Source: Salminus brasiliensis
Taxonomy: Eukaryota; Chordata; Actinopteri; Characiformes; Bryconidae
Assembly: GCF_030463535.1 (NCBI RefSeq)
Contig: NW_027326702.1
Coordinates: 52,501 to 116,500, forward strand
DNA length: 64,000 nt
Direction: 5' to 3'
Shown: positions 50,726 to 64,000 of the stretch, one piece after another
Numbering within the stretch: position 1 is the stretch's first letter
Layout of the letters: every line of letters starts with the position of its first letter
Translations under genes and position numbers: made by a program
Notes under the pieces: generated by a model
Seen by the model: the letters and a program-made list of their open reading frames with translations, nothing else
The model's database searches: none
What the model was told of the DNA's origin: nothing

Positions 50726-50970
50726 TTTACATTTACATTTACGGCATTTAGCAGACGCTCTTATCCAGAGCGACTTACAAGGTTACTCGTATTACAGATG
50801 TGGGCCAATGCAGTGTTAGGAGTCTTGCCCAAGGACTCTTATTGGTGTAGCGCAGCACCCAGACCCACCCAGACCCACCCAGACCGGGATTTGAACCCCA
50901 GTCTCCCACATGGTGTGATAGCTCACTGGCAGGTAGTGGTGTTATCTGTTGCGCCACACCAATCAGCCCA
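50726..50970 (-). mobile_element. tRNA-derived SINE (V-SINE-like), reverse orientation
   Basis: Reverse complement of the SINE at 27299: head TTGGTGTGGCGCAACAGATA at the right end, B-box-like GGGGTTCAAATCCC, tail GCTCTGGATAAGAGCGTCTG at the left. It has a small CCCAGACCCA triplication at about 50865-50885. Confidence 0.85.
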
Positions 50971-52420
50971 TAAAGGCTCTGTTATTTATCTAATCAGCTT
51001 GATTAGTTTAATAGTTTAAACTGTGCATGGCAGGGAGTCCACAACACTGAGAGAGAACTGAGAACAGAAAGATTTGTTTTTAGGCTGCTGTGAAGTTCCA
51101 TGCAGTTAAGCTATGATGCAATTTGAGCAATAGAGCATGCTCTATTTTTAGGTTTTAAATAATTATAATTATTATTAGAGAATGATATACAGGGAAGGTA
51201 AAATAAAAAGTATATAACAAACATACATACTTCAAAAAGGGAGCATGCTTTAAAGAACAGTTGCAGTTGATGTATTTTCATGTATCTGACTCTGTTCAGT
51301 GGTGCTCTGATGCACTTGCAGTTTTGCAGCCTTTGGTTGCGTTTTTTGCATGTGTACTTAAAAAGTCTAATAAAAGTCCAATTTCTAAAAATGTATGTAA
51401 TGGAGTAGCATATTTTTCCTATCCTGGAAATTACGCATTATAACTGAAGCTACAAGTAGCAGCAAAAATAATACCAGCTTATGTTCTCCTGGTGTGGTTT
51501 TCCATGGACAATAGTAGTAAGCACATTAGTTACTATAAATAAGAAAAAAAGGGCACATGAAGAGTGTGGCGTGTCCATGGCTCTGAGTGGCAGTAGAGTT
51601 GATATTAGTTGATTTATGATAGAGATCATCTGATCAACTAGAACACTGGTTAGAAAAGGAGAATTGCTTTTGAGGCAATTAACCATTTTTAAAAAGCTTT
51701 GAATGTTTGTAGAGTTGGTGATCGGGCTGAGGTACAGCAGAGATCCATTTTTTTCTTGACTGTCTATTCATAAGTGGTCTGTCTTCTGTGTGTCTGGCAA
51801 TAAACTAAGGGTCGTGTTTGCTAATCACCGCTGATTTAGGAATGATTTTGTAAAATGGATTAGTGCCAAAAAATAATGTGATTAGTGCCACAAAATAAAT
51901 CTGATTTCACTCCTGGGGCACTTTCTAACAAATAAACAAAAAACAGGACTGACTGATTAAAAGCATTCATTGCTTTTTTATTTCATGGGTAAAATCAGAA
52001 ACAAATTAACAGATGGTTTCCTTTTTTTAATTTTGAAACAAAAATCTAATGGCAAAAACCTACACAGAACAAGAAACTGGACTTCTGTGAGTCTTCTCAC
52101 AGAAGACTCACATTTCACATTATATTTCATCAACATATGGCACAGGTTTGTACTCATTCCACCCTCCATAAACTCAATATCTGACTTAAGGTACACCCCT
52201 GGCACATTCCTGAAAACAGATTATATTAACCCATTAGTTATTATTGCTTCCTTGTGGCTCATATACAGAATTTGTATCTTTTTTATTCTAGAAGGGCCAA
52301 ATCCAAACCTTCTCCATCCTCAAAACAGAAATTCTTACTTGACTCTATCAAATGCCTTTTCTGCGTTTAGGGAAATGGCCATTATTAGTGGACACATTAA
52401 GCCATATCAGACATAACTGC
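50971..52420. other. Intergenic region between finger genes G and H
   Basis: No gene. Contains a degenerate L1-type reverse-transcriptase piece on the minus strand (listed separately). Confidence 0.4.
52040..52410 (-). mobile_element. Degenerate L1-type retrotransposon reverse-transcriptase fragment
   Basis: The minus strand translates as ISLNAEKAFDRVK, then (after stops) FLF and RRFGFG, resembling the LDAEKAFDRVEW...LEKFGFG segment of L1-clade reverse transcriptases. It continues to ECARGVP, which recalls RGTRQGCPL. Several stops; short relic. Confidence 0.55.
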
Positions 52421-52810
52421 TTTCTCATGTTATCAGATGTATGATTACGAATAGATCCCACTTGGTCAAGGTGTTTAACTGTTCATATAACTTTCTCTAA
52501 ACATCCTCAATAATTCACACCAACATGTTTTGCAAAAAATTCATCTGCTTTGAAGCTGACACTAAAGTTGGTTTGTCCTTTTCAGCTTAACCTCAGGGTC
52601 ACAGGGTACACCCCATGTAGGGCATCTTTCAGTACATTCTTCATTGCTGATGAACTTTGACCTCTTTTGGCCATGTAATGGGGAGGCATCCAGAGGTGGT
52701 GGACTTAATGCGGGTAGCCGTAGCTCCCTTGAAAAACTGAGATTATTTTGTAGAGGTTTGAGCCAAAATCTGTGCACTTTATCAAGGTCTGACAAGCACA
52801 ATTTTGAACC

Positions 52811-53497
52811 TCAACTTGAAATTGAAAGTGGTGCCGAATTGATATCTAGGATCTGCAATGATTTGAGGTGTGTCTGCCCATTTCTGTGATTGCTTCTAAT
52901 GCACTTGTGTCTCCTAATTGTTTCAGAATGCCTGAAACTCTTCCCACACTCTGAGCAATAATACGGTTTCTGTCCTGTGTGAATAAGCTGGTGCTGATGA
53001 AGAGTACTTTGTCGATTAAAACTCTTCCCACAGTCTGAGCAGTAATATGGTTTCTCTCCTGTGTGAATGACCTGGTGTTGAAGGAGATGACTCTGTTGAT
53101 TAAAACTCTTCCCACAGTCTGAGCAGCAATACGGCTTCTCTCCTGTATGAATGCGCCTGTGTTGATTAAGATGAGTCTGACGACTGAAACTCTTCCCACA
53201 GTCTGAGCAGTGATACGGCTTCTCTCCTGTGTGAATGAGCTGGTGTATGTTAAGATGACTCCGTTGATTAAAACTCTTCCCACAGTCTGAGCAGTAATAT
53301 GGTTTCCCTCCTGTATGAATGCGCTGGTGTAGTTGGAGAGTCTTCTGTTGATTAAAATATTTTCCACATACTAAGCATTGGTGCTGCTTTTTGCCAGCGT
53401 GAATGAGTTGGTGTATTTTGAGATTGCTCTGTCTAGTAAAACTCTTCCCACAGTCTGAGCAGTGGTGAGTTTTCTTCTTGCTTGTAGCTTTCTGCAT
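52811..53497 (-). CDS. C2H2 zinc-finger protein H (6 fingers plus a degenerate last finger; N-terminus decayed)
   Basis: A 228-aa frame beginning at the inner Met [13 protein letters not shown]. The family start AACATGGCAACC here reads AACAAGGCAACC (about 53556), and the leader then carries a stop (ACTCAGTGAACC) where others read NTQQTSS; only the MQK start is usable. Six fingers follow; linkers include HAGKKQHQC and HTGGKPYYC. The last unit [19 protein letters not shown] keeps the H-x-C end. The acceptor is at 53693-53694. An upstream ORF of 17 codons at 53686-53633 (MSSHFKSSPATTVDF) precedes it. Confidence 0.82.
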   Translation of the reverse strand: MQKATSKKKTHHCSDCGKSFTRQSNLKIHQLIHAGKKQHQCLVCGKYFNQQKTLQLHQRIHTGGKPYYCSDCGKSFNQRSHLNIHQLIHTGEKPYHCSDCGKSFSRQTHLNQHRRIHTGEKPYCCSDCGKSFNQQSHLLQHQVIHTGEKPYYCSDCGKSFNRQSTLHQHQLIHTGQKPYYCSECGKSFRHSETIRRHKCIRSNHRNGQTHLKSLQILDINSAPLSISS

Positions 53498-54466
53498 TTG
53501 TCTGTGAGGTTTAAGAGAGGAGGTTCACTGAGTATTGTTGATTTTTCTGGTTGCCTTGTTCTTTTTTTCTTTCAGCAGCTTAACATCTTTGTGAAATCTT
53601 CTGATTGTGTGTATTTGTGAAGTTAACTTAAGTTAAGCAGGAAAGTCAACAGTAGTAGCAGGAGAAGACTTGAAATGGGATGACATTCGTTTCTGGAAGC
53701 AAAAAAAAAAGAAAAGCAAACTTAATGCAAAATGCAGGAGAATCCTAATTTAGGAAGTGAAATGTAACAAGAAAGCAGAACTAAAATGGGGAAGGGGTGG
53801 TTAAACAAACTATTTGATTTAAGCTTTCAACGTTTTTCCTAACAGTTTTATTAACGCACGTTTTAGGCTAGTAACACTGCAAAAACTAGCACAACAATCT
53901 GTGACTGCTCTCATATATCAAGTTCAGATGATCAAAATAAAAAACAGCAACACAGTAATTATTTTGTCATTCATTCTATTGATGATATGTTATCTATTCT
54001 TATGAGATAATGTCACATTCAAGATACTATTTAAAACTCTGTAGTTAGTTATTGGAAAGTCTTCTAAAAGTGCAATACACCTCTATGGGTGTGCATAACA
54101 GCTGATATGCTAAATTCAGGTGCTACAGAGATGTTTTTCAGTAATTCAAGATTATAGTCAAACAATGAGTTCATTTTTTTCCTAATCCATGTTTTTAATG
54201 GTCTGCTATTTTAAGAATCATAATTTGGTGTGAGAGCTGGTCATCTGAATAAACATACCATCTCTGGGGCCATTACTCATTCCTGCATATCTAGATTTTT
54301 CGTCTGGGATTAGTCTTACATGTAGTAATGTAATTTTACTTCAGGATGTTATGACTGATTTGCAGTCATAACAAATGAATCTCAGTATAAATGACTGAAA
54401 TGGCACTGGCTTCTTGTTTTATGCACTTTTATCAGACTACATGGTCATAATATGTATGTAGGCTAT

Positions 54467-54572
54467 GGTTGGTGTGGCGCAACAGATAATACCACTACCT
54501 ACCACTGACATAACCTTGTATGTCGCTCTGGATAAGAGCGTCTGCTAAATGCCGTAAATGTAAATGTAAATG
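54467..54572 (+). mobile_element. Internally deleted tRNA-derived SINE
   Basis: The head GGTTGGTGTGGCGCAACAGA is joined after TACCACTGAC directly to the tail GTCGCTCTGGATAAGAGCGT CTGCTAAATGCC and (TGTAAA)n. The B-box and middle are missing. About 106 bp, against about 210-245 bp in the other two copies. Confidence 0.8.
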
Positions 54573-55244
54573 TATTGGCTATTTAAAACAATGACTTACC
54601 TAAAGATGCCGGTCTCATCTGTTAACAGCCCTCAATCACCCACCATCTCTTAATCTATCTACCCCTGATCAACATACCACTGATCAGCAACCCCACCCAA
54701 ACTACACATCTCTCAGGAAGAACTCCATTCTGCTCTAAAATGAACTGCTATTAATTAAATAACTACATTAATTCCCACGTTGTGGAACATCTGCATATAT
54801 GACCGTTCTACACTCATTCCACCTCCATGCTGAATCTCATCATCTATTTTACACAGAGTTTTATAAAGCCTCATAAAGATATACTTTCTGTACACAGACA
54901 GACTCTGGCGTGGAGAAACACATGAGCATAAAGGAGAGATCTCTACAGTCAGCATGAAGGAGTTTAGAAACAACAGCAGCACAATCTCACTTTAACCCCC
55001 CAGACCAGAGAACTATTACCCCAATAAACCAACTGTCAGGGTTTCTAAGTAGCTGAAAGCTCCTGTAGATCTGAAACCCAGCAGAAACCAACTGTTCATC
55101 AAAGCTAACTAGGAGAAGATCATCAAGCAGCTCCTGGACGAAGCTGCTTCTGTGTTCTCTTCAATGTTGCTCCTTCTGAAAGGGTTTCTATGTGTCTAAG
55201 AGTAAATGTAGAACAGTGTGATGAAGAGTGGAGCACCTCCATAC

Positions 55245-55503
55245 CTTCAACAGTAGAGCTGATGGTGTTCCTCCAGCAGAGCAGTCTGAGCACAGAGGTG
55301 TGGAGGTGCTGATCACAGCTGGATCTGCTGCTTCTCCACGTTACTGGAGACCGGGCTAAAGCTAAACGTTATAAACAACGACAAGCGTATAAGACTTGAG
55401 CTGCAGACATCCGAAGCTCTGCTGGGCAGCCAATCAGAACTCTACTTTCGCTCAGGAGCCAATGGCGTTCCAACTAGCAACTAGTTGTCAAAATAAAAGT
55501 CCT
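55245..55503 (-). promoter_or_regulatory. Upstream module of zinc-finger gene H
   Basis: Minus strand: GGACTTTTATTTTGACAACT, inverted CCAAT in CGCCATTGGCTCCTGAGCGA, a second site in TCTGATTGGCTGCC, a substituted middle (GTTGTTTATAACGTTTAGC), CCGGTCTCCAGTAACGTGGA, and the exon end GTTGAAG|GTATGG (55245/55244). A long conserved downstream part reaches about 54640, almost identical to the copy at 59380-59820. Confidence 0.62.
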
Positions 55504-55524
55504 GCAGAGCAACAAAGCCCCCCC

Positions 55525-55990
55525 CCCCGAACACACGTTCTCTTCACTGGCTTCCTGTAGCTGCTGTGGCCGCATCAGATTTGAAACCCCAACACTGGCC
55601 TACAAAACCAAGAGGTCCTCCAGCTTCAAGTCCGGCTCGGCTCGACCCGCCGTCCTTTAAGATCCACGGAAGACGAGGATCCAGGCTTTCTTCTGTCCTG
55701 CACCGAAGTGGTGGAGCGAGCTGCCCCTGGGTGTCCGAACAGCAGAGTCCCACACTCACTGTCCTCAAACCCAGACAGAAGACCCCCCTCTTCTGAGAGG
55801 ACTCGGGCGAGGTGTAGTGCAGTGTTATGGTCTCAATGTTGTCTTGTGTGTTAGTAGAGTCTAAGCTTAGATGTATTAGAAGGGTATTTTCTGTGTAAAC
55901 AGTGAAGCACTTTCAGTGACCTCGCCCTGACCGAATGCCTGGTAGACTAAGAGATGGTGTGTGATTGAGGACTGTTAATAGAAGAGGCTA
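55525..55990 (+). mobile_element. Degenerate LINE reverse-transcriptase C-terminal tail
   Basis: The frames give HWLP-like, LAYKTKRSS, WSELPLGVRTAES and LTVLKPRQKTPLF, matching the LWNSLP-LxVR-S-FKxxLKTxLF end typical of fish LINE ORF2 proteins. It sits directly next to the gene H module and a poly-C tract (55517-55528). Confidence 0.65.
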
Positions 55991-56327
55991 AAGTTGGTGT
56001 TTTAGTCGGATTTCCCAGTCCACCTTAAAATGTCGTAATAACAATATTCTGCCGGTAGGGGGCAATAAATGACCTATTTCCGAAAATTCAAGACGTGTAG
56101 AAATGAGCGACCGTTATAACCATGGATTATAAGGGAAAAAACGGTAAGCTGAAAAATCTGCAGAATGTTTATAACGCTTAAACATGGCATACTGACTGTT
56201 CTGTACATGTACTGAATACAGTGCAATACATATTAGCTGTTCATCAACGTGCATATCAATATGCATATCTAGAGTTAGGGCGACTGAAAATACTGTGCAG
56301 TCCAACAACTCAGCAACACTACTATCA

Positions 56328-56388
56328 GTTTGTGCAGTTTCTGCAGTTTGTGCAGTTTGTGCAGTTTCTGCAGTTTGTGCAGTTTGTG
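56328..56388. repeat. 9-bp tandem repeat CAGTTTGTG/CAGTTTCTG
   Basis: About seven perfect or near-perfect nonamers alternate between two variants. Simple repeat. Confidence 0.9.
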
Positions 56389-56689
56389 CTGGGTGCTACT
56401 GTGGACAAAAATGTTTAAATAGATGTTTGACCAGTGTTATATAATGTTGTTAGCCTTGATGTTAAAAGCTTTTTGCTGTGTATTTACAGGAAGTCTTTAC
56501 AAATCCTCCACATTATGAATTCGTATTGATGGTCAAATTATTCTTATTATTGTTTTTCCCATAGTTAAGCCTCAAGTCACCTCAGTGTCGCACTAGATGT
56601 TTTCATGTAAATAAGACAGTGAGAATGAGCAGAATCACAAAACTGAGGATAAAAACGTATTTAACACCTTTACCCCAATTACCCATCCA

Positions 56690-58132
<1,443 letters not shown>

Positions 58133-59128
58133 CAGACCTAAAACCATTCCAGATCCCAGTTTCAAAAATACATAATGTAACATCTAGCACACGTCTACAC
58201 TTTATTATGACATGTCTGTACTTTGTTAATCAACGTTTGGTTTGCAGACGCAATGGTTTTTAGTTGAGCTCTTTTAAGCATTTGAGGTGTGTGTTTTTGA
58301 TCGTGCTTGTTGTATCCGTGCTATTAAATGCTACAGGGATTATATTCCTGTAAACTCTGGTTCACATTTCAAAACATTGCTATCCAATGATCATTTTACA
58401 TCCTCAGATTAAGTATTGTTGTACTGCAAGAAATATTAACACTGTAAAATGTAATGTTCAAACAGTTTTACAGTTCATATTTCTTGCAGTGCAACAATAC
58501 TTGTTAGTTTTTTTTTTTTTTTTTTAGAAAGCAAATGATAATTTGTATGAAATCGGCAGACCAATATTTACACTCAGCATGATTGTTCATGTGTAACAAA
58601 AACATAAATCTCAAGAAATTAAAGAATTTTAAAGAAATACTTTTTTACTTTAAGTTCAAATAGGTGGTGTTAACATGTTGAACATATTGAATGTCTGAAT
58701 GAAATGGTTTGTTTAATTATTTGCACAGTGAGGATAGCACTTAAATGTGACTAGTTCGGTTTTTCAGACAAAAACAACAAACAGTGTTGGTAAGCTAACC
58801 GTCTAATTTGCTATAAAGATCATATATTTTGTCTCCTCCGACAGGAATACTGCTACTTCACACTACATTTTCTTTACTATGTTTAGAGAAGACCAGTGAA
58901 GCACATGTGGAGGAATGTACACATGGCGACGGTACAGTGTCGGATTAGTGTAAAATAGCACATAAATACATTTTCAACATTGATTTTATGCATTAGGTGT
59001 TGGAAAAATGAACGCTGATGTGGTGTCATTTTTGATTCTAGTAACATAATATTTGATGACAGAAACTGTCGGTTTTTAGCAGTTAAAGGTTGAAGCAAGT
59101 GAAGCACGGTAAGCCTCACAGTGGTGTA
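58133..59128. other. Intergenic region between finger genes I and J
   Basis: AT-rich, no gene. CACTGTAAAATGTAATGTTC with AACAGTTTTACAGTTCATAT and two copies of a TTGCAGTGCAACAATACTT / AAGTATTGTTGTACTGCAAG motif (58412-58440 and 58483-58505) form an inverted repeat of about 95 bp. A scrap of the Tc1-like flank (GTCTGAATGAAATGGTTTGT) lies at 58694. Confidence 0.45.
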
Positions 59129-59374
59129 GGACTTTTATTTTGACAGCTAGTTTCCAACTGTAACACCCTGAGCGGAAGTAGAGTTCTGCAGTCTGCATTG
59201 GCTCTTCATCGGAGCTCCGGAGGTTTGCAGCTGGATTCTTTTGTGCAGAAAAAGGTGACCGAACTTTTACTAGGTTTAAGTGGAGAAGCAGCAGATCCAG
59301 CTGTGATCAGCACCTCCACACCTCTGTGCTCAGACTGCTCTGCTGGAGGAACACCATCAGCTCTACTGTTGAAG
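59129..59374 (+). promoter_or_regulatory. Upstream module of zinc-finger gene J (short form)
   Basis: GGACTTTTATTTTGACAGCT, a CCAAT-position altered (CTGTAACACCCTGAGCGGAA), one ATTGG in CTGCATTGGCTCTTCATCGG, GGAGCTCCGGAGG, a substituted middle (ACCGAACTTTTACTAGGTTT), then AAGTGGAGAAGCAGCAGATC and exon end GTTGAAG|GTATGG (donor at 59375). Conserved downstream sequence continues to about 59830. Confidence 0.62.
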
Positions 59375-60009
59375 GTATGGAGGTGCTCCACTCCTCATCA
59401 CACTGTTCTACATTTACTCTTAGACACATAGAAACCCTTTCAGAAGGAGCAACATTGAAGAGAACACAGAAGCAGCTTCGTCCAGGAGCTGCTTGATGAT
59501 CTTCTCCTAGTTAGCTTTGATGAACAGTTGGTTTCTGCTGGGTTTCAGATCTACAGGAGCTTTCAGCTACTTAGAAACCCTGGCAGTTGGTTTATTGGGG
59601 TAATAGTTCTCTGGTCTGGGGGGTTAAAGTGAGATTGTGCTGCTGTTGTCTCTAAACTCCTTCATGCTGACTGTAGAGATCTCTCCTTTATGCTCATGTG
59701 TTTCTCCACGCCAGAGTCTGTCTGTGTACAGAAAGTATATCTTTATGAGGCTTTATAAAACTCTGTGTAAAATAGATGATGAGATTCAGCATGGAGGTGG
59801 AATGAGTGTAGAAACGGTCATATATGCATACATTCTCACAATATTTAAACATGCAAGCACCAGTAACTGCAAATCATCTTTCATTTTTAAATAATGAATA
59901 AAAAAAAGCACTTTTCACACACCCTAAAACGCACATTTCTTTAAAACATGACACTTTTCTAAACCCACTGGTTTTTCAAGTAAGCATAAGTATTGGAATA
60001 TTATGAGTC

Positions 60010-60530
60010 ACAGGTGTTTCTTGTTGCCCAGGTGTCCCTGTTGTACTGATTGTTTAAATAGTGAATAGCTCTGAATGTCTGCTCTTAATTTAAACTGGGA
60101 GAAAGACAAACAATTTTAAAGATGTGGAAAGAGATGAGTTATTGCACAAGCATAACCATGGGCATAACCAGTACAAAAGTTTGGGATGTCCTATGAATAG
60201 ATACCACTGAAGTGTTAACAACCAGGCATTAAACGGGTCAGTTAAGAAAAGTAGTAGTTGATGATAAACACTGTGAGAGCTGTAAAGAAAGAAAGAAAAA
60301 CTGCAGTCTGTGACCTCACAAACAACCTCCTCAGGGCAGGGGTGAAGGTATCCAAATATAGAGGCTCTACCACAAGATACCAACCACTCAGTAAGAAGGC
60401 TTGCATGGCTGCTTCTGGAATGGTCACATTAATCTTTTTCGGTTAAGTAACTCATATTGTGGCAACTGAATGAATTCAGAAGCCTGCAGAAACATTCTGT
60501 TTCTCTGTTTACCTTAGAATCTAATGTAAG
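60010..60530 (+). mobile_element. Tc1-like transposon fossil in gene J intron (best preserved)
   Basis: CCCAGGTGTCCCTGTTGTAC and AATAGCTCTGAATGTCTGCT, then a 62-codon frame with NTVRAVKKERKTAV, LTNNLLRAGVKVS, YRGSTTRYQPLS and CMAASGMVTLIFF: successive blocks of Tc1 transposase joined by deletions. It ends with GCAACTGAATGAATTCAGAA. The DDE triad is not intact. Confidence 0.75.
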
Positions 60531-60561
60531 TGTAAGTTGAAGGAAAATGTTGAAAGTTTGA

Positions 60562-61854
<1,293 letters not shown>

Positions 61855-63799
61855 AACACCAAAACATCTTTCTCTGAGTAAAATACAGGTTCCAACTTTA
61901 ACTGGTAACTGGGCTTAAAGTAGAAAACCCATGTGTGAGCAGGACTATGATATTGGTTTGGGGAGATAGTTCAAGTTGCTTCTGTCTGTCCAGGCACAGA
62001 TGCAGAGTTAGTAAATGCCTGTTAAAATGCCTGAATTATTTTAAAGTTAGCAATAAGAGAAGTGAAATATAGACTTTTTTGGAAAACAACTTGCGCACTG
62101 CTCACAACTACAAATCACACATTTGTAGGCTTAGTGAGTCCAGCCCTTTTAATTCCACTGTATTTGAATTGTTTCTACATTTAGGCCTATGACCCACTAT
62201 AGCAAAATAACACATACAAGTGAAATTTATATGTGTATATGTTAAGTTTTAAGATTGACATCTCAGAAAGGACAAGGCTTGTGGAGCCCAGTCAGCAATG
62301 GTGAGTACAGAAGTGGACCATAGCATGAACTAGTGTAGATTTTTTTATTGTAGAAAAGAAATGTTGACCGCACTCAACACTTTGAATCCTGTTTTTTTTC
62401 TGGGATTTTCTGTGTCTTGACTAATTGCAACAGTGTCAATGCCACAATCAAATAATCACCAGTAATACTGAAGAGAGAGTTTTGTTTTCTTTCTTGGTTA
62501 CCATAATTTTAACTCAATTCCTCTACCTTTAGCAAGCGTTCAAATGTTTTAAAACTCCAACAAGATGTCACAGCATATGTAATTAGCTATACACACTATA
62601 GTGTCTATAAGATAAACAGACTTTTTTCTCCTCTGCTGGCCTTTTTTGTTTTGGGAAACAGTGTGTGTGAAGAGTTTGTAATGTTAGTAGAGGGTAAAAT
62701 GAGTTGACTGGATGGATGAACTGGATGTCTATCAGGCCATGTCTGCAATGCTGCAAAGTCAATTAAAATAAAAAAACACTTAAAATTGGTGTTTGTTGCA
62801 ATCTAATGTCAGATGATTTGGGTGATGGAGGCATGTTGGCATCAGAGGAAGAATAATATTGGGAATATATTAATTTTATTAATAATGTGTTTCATGTAAT
62901 ACGATGTTGGCTTGTATAATGTTGCATTTATTAAAGCTCATACCGCTAAATTTACTATGTGTTTACTCTTAAAAACAGCACAGTTTAGTTCAATTCTGCT
63001 AGGTTTGTTAAAAACACCTTAAGTAAAGTACTACATGAACTCACCCATAAATGAATAATGAATGATCTATAATAAAATAAGACTATATATCATAAACTAT
63101 TATTATTATTATTATTATTATTACTTCAACAAATATACTTCATTTATTTATAATTAATGTGTTTTAAAAAAGTATTTGTGAAGCAGATTACACACTGATT
63201 CACAAAGTTTCTTTACACTTGGCATTTACAGCATTTTTGGTGATCGAATTATGGATGGATTTCACTTGATCGCATAAAAAGCCATGTATAAACAAACCAG
63301 TATCATGTAGAATTAGGGTCCATACACTCAGGCTTACTGATAGAGTTTCCATGCAGTTTACGGTAATGTAAGAATCACCTGTTATTCCATTGTGTTTTAG
63401 ATTCCTGAACACTCCTTTGTGTAGTATCAGCACTGTCTCACCCTGACACACCACAATCATTCCCCCCCAGAAAATGTAATGACACAATGTCATTAAAAAT
63501 CTGTCACTTGACATCAAAATACAGCCTTTATGAAAATGGATCCCTTTTTGAATAACCATTTATAAATATTTATGTATGTTTGTGTTAGTTGTCATGAAGT
63601 GCTTAATATAATAGAACAGTCCCGCTGTTTCTCAATCGGACACTATTCTGTTCATCAGTATGTACTGCCACACAGCTCTGTCATCTGCACTGCCACTTTA
63701 AAACTCTATACTGTAATGATACCCCAGGATGCCTTACATCACTACATTATATTAATGTAGTTACTGCACTGTTATATTACACATAATTCATTCTGTATA
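61855..63799. other. 3' flank of gene J, no gene supported
   Basis: AT-rich DNA with an ATT microsatellite at about 63105-63123. A 119-codon minus-strand frame at 63200-63559 contains no recognised domain. Confidence 0.35.
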
Positions 63800-63952
63800 T
63801 TACATTATATTAATGTAATTATTACTGCACTACAATCACTTTTTACGCTTTTATGCCTCTATCATGCTGCTCTCTTGTTTGATTTTGCTGCTGTAAAAAC
63901 TGACTTTCCCTGTGGGATAAATAAAGTGATCTATCTATCTATCTATCTATCT
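63800..63952 (+). mobile_element. Probable LINE 3' end with (CTAT)n tail
   Basis: TTGCTGCTGTAAAAACTGAC, TTCCCTGTGGGATAAATAAA and GTGA(TCTA)n closely resemble the 3' ends of fish CR1/L2-type LINEs, which end in a TTCCCTGTGGGAT..AATAAAG box plus a tetranucleotide tail. Confidence 0.65.
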
Positions 63953-64000
63953 TATGTAGGTGTTATGTAGCCTTCTTAACAGTGCACTTAAGTCTATGTG

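Noticed and set aside
63200-63559. 119-codon minus-strand ORF
   Set aside because: No motif recognised; could be a transposon scrap, but the resemblance is too weak.

Overview
This window is vertebrate nuclear DNA, most likely from a ray-finned (teleost) fish, possibly an otophysan such as a characin or catfish. The evidence is GT-AG introns, abundant CA/TG microsatellites, V-SINE-like tRNA-derived SINEs, Tc1-type transposon fossils, fish-type non-LTR retrotransposon pieces, a fish-type TRIM gene and a dense array of short C2H2 zinc-finger genes. The species cannot be fixed from the sequence alone.

Left part (1-18.8 kb): a complete seven-exon cathepsin C gene (ctsc, +) is followed by a complete three-exon rab38 gene (+). 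These two are also neighbours in other vertebrates, and both act in lysosomes or lysosome-related organelles. E-box motifs of the CLEAR/M-box type lie in front of each. Next comes a 4.55 kb minisatellite with a 33-bp, CpG-rich unit (about 138 copies). It ends directly before a TSSK6-like testis-specific serine kinase gene (+) whose DFG motif reads DFT.

Middle (18.8-23.2 kb): a complete six-exon TRIM gene on the minus strand (RING, B-box 2, coiled coil, a 23-nt micro-exon, PRY-SPRY) can be reconstructed as 495 codons with every exon phase consistent. It is followed by a degenerate non-LTR reverse-transcriptase fragment and a nested repeat.

Right part (23.2-62 kb): an array of ten C2H2 zinc-finger genes, labelled A to J here; six on plus (A, B, D, E, I, J) and four on minus (C, F, G, H). 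Each has one finger exon with 5-11 tandem fingers, a shared N-terminal leader (MA[S/T]RKISNTQQ-type) and a shared degenerate last finger (C2 then H-x-C). Nine of the ten are preceded in the same orientation by a recognisable ~0.25-0.5 kb upstream module: inverted CCAAT boxes and, in eight of those nine, a putative non-coding first exon ending in a splice donor. The finger exon opens with a splice acceptor, and a short conserved upstream ORF comes before the finger-protein start. Several introns carry fossils of a Tc1-like transposase, so the duplicating unit was promoter + intron + Tc1 relic + finger exon. Genes C and D form a head-to-head inverted duplication with arms of about 3.6 kb. Genes B, F and H show decay (frameshift, lost start codons); gene I lacks the upstream module and is the only copy in which the upstream-ORF frame is fused to the finger frame.

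The most unusual points are the promoter-module/uORF architecture of the finger array, the large palindrome, the CpG-dense 33-bp minisatellite with higher-order structure, the DFT kinase with its stop codon buried in a perfect splice-donor sequence, and the dinucleotide repeats placed against most ctsc splice junctions.
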